Below are positions 56,864 through 64,000 of a stretch of DNA of 64,000 nt, one piece after another. Below the pieces are notes generated by a model. That model had not been told where the DNA came from, did no database searches, and saw only the letters and a list, made by a program, of their open reading frames with translations. The DNA is from Distichodus sexfasciatus (lineage: Eukaryota; Chordata; Actinopteri; Characiformes; Distichodontidae). Made by a program: the position numbers and the translations under genes. Position 1 is the first letter of the stretch. Every line of letters starts with the position of its first letter. Location: assembly GCA_032718565.1 (NCBI GenBank), contig JAVGVS010000517.1, forward strand, positions 1 to 64,000. The letters are read 5' to 3'.

Positions 56864-59800
56864 CTGCAAAGGAATAAGACGTACAATCTTATTTAGTCAA
56901 ATTTGTTATCAACAAATATGTTATCATCTAACTTTTTAAAAGCTCCTTACCTATAATGCAAGATTGGGTTGTTGCATTAAGCTGGTATTGTGTTTCAAAT
57001 GTGCCATCATCCTTTACTTCCTCTGAACCGCCAGGTGTAATTTCCCTTGATCCAAGTTCATCTATATATGGGGAAAACAATAAGACAGACTGAGTCTAAA
57101 CTTCATAATATCAGTAATGAAACTATGCCATATCTCAGAAAATAAGGTTATGGTTGGTCTACATGAAAACTCACCAGAATCCACTTTCAAATTGCAGACA
57201 ATCTGCTTCACCTGAAATTTAACCAAAGAATACAGATCAAATTAATTTGATGACTACTAGGTTTAAGAGATAACTGATGCAGCATAGTAAAACACACATA
57301 CCTGAGACAGCAAGCCATGACTCTCTGGGTCACTTTCCATACACCTGTCAATCACTTCCTTCAAAGTGCGCAGCACCCGACAATGCATAAGAAGCATCAC
57401 TGCATTGTTCTTACTGCCTTTGATGTCAATTTCGTCCCTGAGGAAAGTTCTCAAAGAGTTCAGAGTGGTCTTCATCAGATCACACTCCATGCTGATGCTA
57501 GGTAACACAGCCACAAGCTTCAGTAGCGTTGTAACGTTAGGGTGCCCTTTAGCTTCAGGGTGGTGCAACGTCTCCGAAATTGAAGCAGGTGGTGCGGTTT
57601 CTTGGTATTTTTCTTGCCAAACAGTGGCCCAGGTATTAATTTCTTCCTCTACCACATCTGGTTCGGGTAGATCATTTTGGTAAATGGTGTAGAGTTTATC
57701 TGTTGCCTCTGGGAGAATGGGCATAGGGTTGCAGGTTGGAAGCAGGGAAAGCACCCTGAGAGCTCTCAGGTGACTCTCTGAGAAATTTAACTTCATTTCT
57801 TCGATCAGACCACTCACAACTGGTATGCTCACCGTTTCTCTATAGCCAACATCTGGTGAATCATAGCTACCGACAGTCTCTGTGTAAGACAATGCTCCAG
57901 AAATTTTTGCCGCAAGCCTCGTTGCCTCTTCGAACCAAGTAGTGTGCACTGCGCCGATGTTCTCCAGCGTCTTATTAAGGGACTCTATTATAAGAGGTAT
58001 CCTCTCCAGCTCACAGATGATATCAGCTGGATTTCCACATCTGAAGATCGTGCTGCAGTTACGCAAGGGAGCACAGGCATTTTTGAGAATCACAAGAGGA
58101 ATGACAAAATCAGTCTCCCTAATGGCTGTCGAAAGAATCAGGGCGTGTATGGACATGCTATTACTCCATGAACCATTAGTGTTGTTGCTAACAGAGTCCA
58201 GGCAGCTCAGGACTCCGTCCAACATGTCCACTAGAATGTCAAAGAAATCTTCTGCCTTTTTCCACCTAGACAAGCAGGTCTCGGGAACCTCAGCAAGAGC
58301 TTCTCGGGGTGTATTGAGGAGACCTTCCATAGTTTGTGAAAGTTCAATATGCAGTTTTGGTGACTGATCAAAGAAAAGCAGAAGGTCCTCAACTACACCA
58401 AGAACCTTTGTGATGGGCTCATTTTGAAGGCTTACTGATAACCAATAGGCAAGCCCACAGGACTCACTAGGTGTACTCACAGCAAGGGGATAACTCTCCA
58501 GAATGTCCAAAGACAACTTCCTCAGACTTTCATTCCCAGCACCCATGCACATGAAAGACTGGCCACGGCAGTAACCCATTTGAAGTCCCCAGTCCTCTGA
58601 GAGAACGTCTGAGAGTGTCTTGGCTAAGGTGTCTACATCAGAGCTGCAGTCAAAGGGCAAGAACCCTAAAAGCTCCACTTTTGGTGTGCAATCTGCCACA
58701 TATCTGACAAAGACAGGAACGTACCTCTTGTCGTCCACAGACACCAGTTTATCTGTGATAATGGAAAAAAATGGAGATTCCTGAACTTCAAAGAGCACCG
58801 TTTCTCTAATGGACGTTGCAATACTTTCCAATGTTTCCTCTTCTGAAAAGCACTTAACGCCCCCCTGGTCCCAGTGACACATGCTGAGCTCTTGAATGAT
58901 GGAGTCACGCTCTTCCTTCGAAATTTCAGACAACATGCAGTTTTTCCTAGCCAGGTAGGCCGCTACTCTGAACACTTTTTTACAACTTTGAAGATTGTCT
59001 GCTGGCTGGACTGAGTGACCATTCTCATCTAAAGGCCTCCCCTGCTCCTCCTCCATGACTACATCAGCCACTGAAGCTTCCAACACCTGTTGGGTCTCCA
59101 TTCCAACTGCTTCCACTCTTCCCGCCAACGATTCTGGTGAGTTTACAGCAATAAAACAATGTTAAAACGCATGTGTGACGCAAACACACTTCTAAATGTG
59201 AGGCTACATCAGAAGAAAAGAAAGACATACCATCTTGCTTTTTCTCTGGGAAGATTTCATTCTGGGCCTTGTTCTGTGAAAAGACCTATTGTTCAAAACA
59301 ACAACAAAAAAAAAATATTACTGACAACTCACATTCAAGCAAAAACAGTGTTTATGCAGGAATCCTAGAGTCGAATTTACTACCTTTTACCACCTTTTTT
59401 ACTACCTCCACAATATTTTTTTACTACCAACACGACATCGAGCAGCGGCCTTTTTTTTAGCGTCCTTCCCTTAACCCTAGCCCTTGGGTTATCCTAACCA
59501 TAACCCTTAGTCCCACCCTAATAAGGTCAACTTGACACTTATTAAAACAAATGCCTTACAGGCCAGCACCACTGCAGAATCAGAATTCTGCTCAAATCCC
59601 TCCTACACACAGGCAGCAGAGGCTACATGCTGAGGCCTTTCACTCTGATCTGAGACCAGCTGCGGGCCTCCTTTTACACTATCTAAGATTAGAGCCTCAG
59701 GGCCCAATATACATAAATGAGAAGACACAGCACAGTACATATTGACCCGCATCATTGACACTATTTATAAGTAATTTCTTAAAATGTGGAGCAATGCCGA

Positions 59801-62800
59801 ATCGAATGATGTAAGCAGTCTTATCCCTGCCACATGCAAAACTTTTAGCAATCTCGGAGTCAGTGAACACGTTTTCGAATAGTTCCCCAATACCTTCATT
59901 CGAACTATATGAGTGATGGTTGGCTGCGGTGTGCAGGCACCAGAGAACTTCAGCTCTGAGAGCTGATGTTGGTAACAGTAAGCTCTGCTGTCTGTCTGCT
60001 GCAGCCGTCGTGGTGCTAGTGGCACTAGTTTGCTGCTGAGATGGTGTGCTCGTAGCTGACCTTAGGTTTACATTTCCCCTGGTCCGTGTAGCATCACAGA
60101 ACAACGAAATAGGGAACTGCTTCCCCCGCACGCGAATACACTGCTGGTGACTGGTGGATTTTCTGTGCGATTTGATCGCGGTAATGCCGTTTCAGGTTGA
60201 ATTTATTGTCTTCTTGCACACACTGCAGAATGCTTCCCGGTCATTCCCCATGACCGTCTTAAGCCAGTCTTTAAATGACGGGTCATCAAGCCAAGTTTTA
60301 TTAAACTTACATTTCTCCATTTCCCGTTTGTGAAAAACTAGAAGCGGCAAAGGGCTACTAGCTAATATTTTAGAATGTTTGCCGCGCGCAAAATGGCTTG
60401 CCGCAAAAAATTTGTGGGCGTTAAATTTCAGTCGCGCGCAAATGTGAAACTCGAGAGCACAAAATTAAGAATCGAGTGCGCGGTTGTAATAATATTGCGC
60501 GCGAACTGTATTTTTCCTCTCTTGAATGTCTTTTTCCTCTCGATGTGTTAAATGTCCTCGCGCGCAAAGTAGATTACCGGCGAGCGGCTTTTTTGCTCGA
60601 GTGAGATTTCTGCACGTGCGGTTTGAAAGGGGGCGGGTTTTGGCTGTTTGGGGCGGGATTTTGGCAGCTTCTGCCTGCGAATCCTATTGGCCGATGGCTC
60701 CTGGTCTTGTGATTGACTTGTGCATCTGTGTTGATGTTGAATTGGGGACAGACGCCCGCGATTTTGCGCGCTCTAGTTTTGGCACTGATGTGACGCCATA
60801 AACCTTTAGCAGATAGAATTTCACTCAAAATAGGAAATCTCAAAGTCTGAAAAAATAATACCTATTTTTAAAAAAAATAATACCTCTAAAACCAAATTTA
60901 ACACTTTTAATGGCCTTAAATTTGGCAATTTTGATTTATCACCTTTTAATACTTTTTAAAACCCCGCGGACAACCTGAAAAAGACGCCTGAAAAACAAAT
61001 GCCGCCTAATTTTACATACCTGTTGAACGTCCATCTCCTCCACTTCATCTTTGTGGTTGTCTTCTGTAATCAGAGCAAGAACTTAGTGTAAAAGTGCAAA
61101 GGCTAACCTGGATCATTTTATAACATGTGGAAATGTCAGTATTTAGTAGTACATGCGTAAATTAGAATGTCTGTTTACACATAAACTCAGTTTAAATAGG
61201 TAAACCAAGCAATGAAATTTAGGCAAATAATGTTTGGACAGTTTAAACGTTTGAGCCTCTCAAAATGGCCATACGTCGAAAAATAAAGCAATAGAAATTA
61301 GAATTAAAACTGCATTTACCTTTACCGTGGTGACTCTATTAGGTAATACAAATTTAATATGGTCCTCAATTGTTTACCTACAGCAGGGGCGTCAAACTCA
61401 AACGTGGGCTGAAATTAAACACCAGCTCTAAATCCAGGGGCAGACTGGGTCAGTATTTACTGAAATACTGTCTTTAATTTGACATGTTTATTCCACTCCA
61501 GATGTATTATAATATTATTTTCATATGAAAACATTAAGGTTTGGCCTTAGAAACGTCAGGGGCATTCACTTCTTAGGCCTTTCTTTCAGTCTGCTCGAGT
61601 TTGACATTTTATTCTATACATTTTATTTTATTATTGGTTCATTTTGGCGGGGACGGAGTTTCAGGGCCAGTTAGTGGCGTAATGGTAGGGCATTCGCCCC
61701 TTGATCAGAACGTTGCCGGTTCGAATCCAGGGCCGGTAAAGTTACCACGGAGGTACTCATGAGCAAGGTACTGTCCCCAAGCACTGCTCCCCGGGTGCTT
61801 GTTAGCTGCCCACTGCTCCTTCACGGATGGGTTAAATGCAGAGCTCACATTTCGTTGTGGTGCACTGTGTGCTGTGCTGTGTTTAAATGACAAATACTCA
61901 CTCACTCAGAAGTCTTCACATACGTGACCCTCCACGGCAAAACCAGTTGCTTGTCGCAAATTTTAAAAATTAAGTTATTATGTTTTCATGAAAGGGCATA
62001 AATCAAGCTTCAAAATGATACCTATATCGAATGAATCGGACGACATATGACTGAGATATCAACATTCAAAGGAGTCGGGTTTCTCCTGTCACGCCAAGTG
62101 AGAAACGGAGAAATCTGCCTTTGAAGTTGACTATCGCCGTAGCACTCACAGACGCTTGGTGCGGTCGCGGCTACGTTTGTATTTACGGTAGCCTACGCTG
62201 CATTCACAGCCACACGGATAGCCTACCTGCGTTAGGTTAACTGAACTCGGGAGACGAAGACGGATTCCGCAGAAATATCTTCACGCTAGTCAACCAGTGG
62301 ATTTAGCGTAAATATTGAAGTAGAGCGGTCAAAACACAAACTTTGAACATTCTGCTGGAATTGAATTCCTCACCTCAAGAAAGTCACGTTTTTAGGATGG
62401 AAAGGGTAGGTTTTCAGCTAAATTTATTCACAACAGTACAGTATAGACCTTCCACTGTTTCAAAACACTAAAAACCAAAAATCCAAAATTTTACCCCACG
62501 CAACATAAACGCTCGTTTTTCTCGGAAACCGGTTTTGCCGTGGAGGGTCACGTATAGGCAAAAATGCTAACTGAGCAGAGTTTGTTTCAAAGGCTGAAAG
62601 GGACCGTGGGAGTGACGCATGCGATGGGCCAGCTCTGACAGATGTTATCTTACGGGCCAAATATAAGGTATTAACTATTTTATTATTCTTATGTTATTAT
62701 CTGTAAAAAGAATCCAGAGTACCACTAATTGAGATGTAAAAACTAGGGTTCCACCGGTACCAGTACCAGTACCAGTATTTCTGTATTTCACAGGCGTCAG

Positions 62801-64000
62801 ATAAATTACATCTGCTGTCTACGACCAGTTTGTTGTAGTGAAATACCATTGAGTGGTATCGGTGCGTGGTATCGGCAAATTATTTCCGAATACGAGTATT
62901 TTAATGAAGTATCGACCCGATACCCGGAGAATATAAAACCTGCCTCCTAATTAATTGCACTATAAAGGAAACCCAATCTAAGAAGTACCGGTATTGGTCC
63001 TTGGTATCGGCAAGTACGCAAATAAAAATACTAAAAAAGCGGTATCAGTGCATCCCTAGTAAAAACTTTTCAGTTTTATGTGAGCATACCATACCATTTC
63101 AAGAAACTATTATGTTAAAGGCACCCACCTTCTGCTTTTACTTCAGAATTCCTCAGCAATGTTTTGGATTCTTTGGTCTGGAGGGAAAAAAAGATTAAAT
63201 CAGGAGTGAAATTAAGAAGCGTGCATGCATTGTCATTCATTCATTAAAATATGTTTTTATCATTCTCTGAGATATCAAATGAGTTTTTACCAAACTGATG
63301 CCCTCTAGCGTTTTTGGAGTGACTTTCAAGCACTGGGCAACCATCCTGTCCAGATCTCTGTTAAAGTTTGTGGCCACCTGGAGCATGGCTAAACATGGAG
63401 ACCTGTCCTTGGCGTGGGTGTTCCTCAAGTACTCTTGAAACATTTTATGTCGCATTATCTCCCCGGAGTACTCCAGTGCGGTGCTTGGTAAGACGCACAT
63501 GATCTTCAGCAGCGTGTTGATGTTGGCAAAATATTGCATGAGCGGTAGACGCAGAGTCTGAAAGATGCTGTCCGGCATACTCGGGGAAACCACTTTGGTC
63601 TTCCACTTCACCTTCCAGCAGGAGAGCTCGGTTAAAAAGTTGTCCGGATCCGGAAGGTCGCCAACGTACAACGGAGGTTTCGACTTCAGGCTCTCAAAAG
63701 TGTAGCTCATGGTCACAGAACACGGGACCAGGGATAAGAAGTTGAGTGCTTCTTTGTGGTCGTCTGAGAAATAGTCTTTGATCGAATTGATGAGGTGGTC
63801 GAGCAAGGGGCCGCTGACCGCGTCTTTGTAGTATCCGTTTGGTTTTAGCAGGTTGTCCCTCACCACCGTGACATTATCAGGCACTTTTATCTGCACCCCC
63901 AAGCTTTGAGCAAAGGCACAGGCTTCATCAAACCAGTTTTGGTGGAACACCTTGATGTTGGTTTTGACTCGATTTAACGTGGCTACGATGCCACTGATCT
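51210..64000 (-). CDS. thap12: THAP12/PRKRIR-family gene with three tandem hAT-like modules, 5' end outside window
   Basis: Joined exons (minus): 64000-63291 (partial), 63177-63129, 61063-61020, 59273-59231, 59133-57302, 57211-57175, 57061-56951, 56863-51210. All junctions are GT-AG and stay in frame, giving at least 2,825 residues to the TAG at 51210-51212. Three collinear modules align with each other and with THAP12 (p52rIPK). Shared blocks are SIITDK/SIVFEQ, the WGL...GQS segment, WFxEA, DLPxPD...W and a C-terminal hPN..TLLKL..VLP block. THAP12 binds DNAJC3 (P58IPK) and so relieves inhibition of PKR. Its hAT-like part descends from a transposase. An N-terminal THAP zinc finger, expected upstream, is not in the window. 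Human THAP12 has one such module in about 760 residues (from memory), so this gene is far larger. Splicing is inferred from sequence only. Confidence 0.8.
52640..56800 (-). repeat. coding repeat tract inside the THAP12-like last exon
   Basis: The clearest part is 55472-55790, where the phrase GGCTCTGTGG recurs exactly every 63 bp (55472, 55535, 55598, 55661, 55724), then a diverged copy at 55787. On the protein this is a 21-residue repeat of the type QGVPTEPDTAPEHVTLELAA. Outside this block the repeats are recognisable (TTEPVT, VPTDSVAAPKD, AMEL) but vary in length and order. The pattern suggests old repeats that decay and are locally re-homogenised. Confidence 0.9.
56951..57061 (-). CDS. thap12: THAP12-like gene, linker exon 5 (111 bp)
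   Basis: Acceptor ATATATAG|ATG, donor ATTATAG|GTAAGG. It completes an Asp codon, then reads ELGSREITPGGSEEVKDDGT and on to QSCII (phase 1 in, 1 out). Acidic linker between module 2 and the giant last exon. Confidence 0.7.
57175..57211 (-). CDS. thap12: THAP12-like gene, linker exon 4 (37 bp)
   Basis: Acceptor AAATTTCAG|GTG, donor TTCTG|GTGAGT. It reads VKQIVCNLKVDS plus one base (phase 0 in, 1 out). Consistent with the preceding module exon ending in phase 0. Confidence 0.6.
57302..59133 (-). CDS. thap12: THAP12-like gene, module 2 exon (1832 bp, complete hAT-like module)
   Basis: 610 codons. After an acidic leader (ESLAGRVEAV...VMEEEQGRP, about 50 residues) comes a full THAP12-type module: AAYLARKNCMLSEI, then SPFFSIITDKLVSVDDKRYV (the Asp sits where DUF4371/hAT proteins have their first acidic residue), DWGLQMGYCRGQSF, ESYPLAVSTPSESCGLAYWL, WFEEATRLAAKI, DLPEPDVVEEEINTWATVW, HPNVTTLLKLVAVLPS and FLRDEIDIKG. 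After CRGQ, active DUF4371 proteins usually read YDGA; here it is SFMC, so the catalytic Asp is missing, as expected for a domesticated protein. The donor is TCTCAG|GTATGT; read-through would stop at 57263. Confidence 0.9.
59231..59273 (-). CDS. thap12: THAP12-like gene, linker exon 3 (43 bp)
   Basis: Acceptor TTTTCACAG|AAC, donor GATG|GTATGT. It reads NKAQNEIFPEKKQD plus one base, in frame into the module 2 exon. An alternative acceptor (AACAATAG) lies 13 nt upstream. Confidence 0.6.
59690..60320 (-). pseudogene. decayed DNA-transposon protein gene in THAP12-like intron
   Basis: On the minus strand an ATG at 60320 opens MEKCKFNKTWLDDPSFKDWL, then FCSVCKK, a zinc-binding BED-like start common in fish transposon proteins, and a stop shortly after. 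The reading moves to other frames: FNLKRHYRD, then from about 60131 RGKQFPISLFCDATR, ALRAEVLWCLHTAANHHSY, GELFENVFTDSEIAKSFACG and KTAYIIRFGIAPHFKKLL. It then breaks down near 59697. I recognise this as a repeated fish transposon-type protein but cannot name the family with certainty. It lies between linker exons 2 and 3, on the same strand as the host gene, and is frame-broken. Confidence 0.6.
61020..61063 (-). CDS. thap12: THAP12-like gene, linker exon 2 (44 bp)
   Basis: Acceptor GATTACAG|AAG, donor CAACAG|GTATGT. It completes a Glu codon and reads DNHKDEVEEMDVQQ, an acidic linker (phase 1 in, 0 out). Good consensus at both ends. Confidence 0.65.
61385..61610. mobile_element. hAT (Charlie-like) MITE fragment
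   Basis: Begins CAGGGGCGTCAAACTCAAAC, a terminus widespread among vertebrate hAT/Charlie MITEs, and ends near CTCGAGTTTGACATTTT. The termini are diverged and I did not establish a target duplication. Confidence 0.45.
61663..61915 (+). mobile_element. tRNA-derived SINE
   Basis: The head has a polymerase III A-box-like TGGCGTAATGG (61674-61684) and a B box GGTTCGAATCC (61718-61728). A body follows (GGTACTCATGAGCAAGGTAC, then CTGCCCACTGCTCCTTCACG) and a simple ACTCACTC tail. The same body occurs at 14925-15135. The tRNA-like fold is decayed, so it is not a tRNA gene. Confidence 0.75.
61921..62554. mobile_element. non-autonomous DNA element, TIR TACGTGACCCTCCACGGC
   Basis: Left end TACGTGACCCTCCACGGCAA and the right end is its near-perfect reverse complement (about 26 bp of matched termini, 634 bp in total). 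There is no long ORF inside. No convincing target duplication was seen. It lies in the intron between linker exons 1 and 2 of the THAP12-like gene. Confidence 0.75.
62744..63058. mobile_element. hAT-type MITE with perfect 8-bp target duplication
   Basis: 315 bp with termini TAGGGTTCCACCGGTACC and, read inward from the right, TAGGGATGCACTGATACC. It is flanked by GTAAAAAC on both sides (62736-62743 and 63059-63066), an exact 8-bp duplication diagnostic of hAT transposition. The inside is rich in GGTATCGG/CCGATACC palindromes. The insertion ends only about 70 bp from linker exon 1. Confidence 0.85.
63129..63177 (-). CDS. thap12: THAP12-like gene, linker exon 1 (49 bp)
   Basis: Acceptor CCCTCCAG|ACC, donor GAAG|GTGGGT. 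It reads TKESKTLLRNSEVKAE plus one base, in frame with both neighbours (phase 0 in, 1 out). Charged linker. Prediction rests only on splice sites and frame. Confidence 0.6.
63291..64000 (-). CDS. thap12: THAP12-like gene, module 1 exon (3' part only)
   Basis: Open from the window edge for 236 complete codons to the donor AGTTTG|GTAAAA. It encodes the C-terminal half of a THAP12-type hAT-like module: NWFDEACAFAQSLG, then YFSDDHKEALNFLSLVPCS, DLPDPDNFLTELSCWKVKW, NINTLLKIMCVLPS and EYLRNTHAKDRSPCLAML...DLDRMVAQ. The last block matches the hAT C-terminal dimerisation region best among the three modules. Reading through the donor, the frame stays open to a stop at 63237, so an isoform ending after module 1 is possible. 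Confidence 0.85.

Noticed and set aside
59128..59128. Start of the module 2 ORF as a true translation start
   Set aside because: The apparent first Met is a TTG codon. The frame is better entered by splicing at 59133 from the linker exon, which keeps frame.
61663..61735. Possible functional tRNA gene (also 33230-33270 and 3310-3373)
   Set aside because: A and B boxes exist, but a cloverleaf does not fold convincingly and each is followed by a SINE body.

Overview
The window is vertebrate nuclear DNA from a ray-finned (teleost) fish. It shows GT-AG introns, a fish-type wnt11 gene, hAT-type MITEs with 8-bp target duplications, tRNA-derived SINEs and CA/CT microsatellites. There is no bacterial or viral gene organisation. 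An otophysan fish is possible from the repeat flavour, but I cannot fix the species.

Two protein-coding genes are supported, both on the minus strand. (1) wnt11 (the copy called wnt11r in older zebrafish papers) is complete: five exons between 37308 (ATG) and 24713 (stop), every junction in frame. It encodes a 352-residue Wnt with a signal peptide, 24 cysteines in the mature part and the acylated-serine motif. (2) A gene of the THAP12/PRKRIR family (a domesticated hAT-like transposase) runs from beyond the right edge to its stop at 51210. WNT11 next to THAP12 is also the order I recall for human 11q13.5, so the pair looks like conserved synteny.

The THAP12 gene is the most unusual object here. 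Eight exons join in frame into at least 2,825 residues. They contain three collinear copies of the THAP12 hAT-like module: one in the right-edge exon, one in an 1832-bp exon and one in a 5654-bp exon. Tiny acidic linker exons lie between the modules. The last exon also carries about 1,400 residues of Thr/Val/Glu/Ala/Pro-rich degenerate repeats (21 residues, 63 bp in the clearest part) before module 3.

Layout: 1-23480 is gene-free flank with SINEs, DNA-transposon remnants and a 2.4-kb minisatellite (about 19.9-22.3 kb). 23.5-37.3 kb is wnt11, whose introns hold two hAT-type MITEs, a fold-back MITE, a SINE, a G-rich pentamer tract and a second minisatellite array made of the same 22-bp unit. 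37.3-50.4 kb is the intergenic spacer with a nested MITE, a short TIR element, a LINE-like tail and a 71-bp minisatellite built from a MITE arm. 50.4-64.0 kb is the THAP12-like gene, with repeat-rich introns that include a decayed transposon gene. Wnt11 is a secreted ligand mainly of non-canonical Wnt signalling. THAP12-type proteins are nuclear or cytoplasmic regulators linked to PKR control through DNAJC3. Nothing suggests that the two genes act together beyond old linkage.
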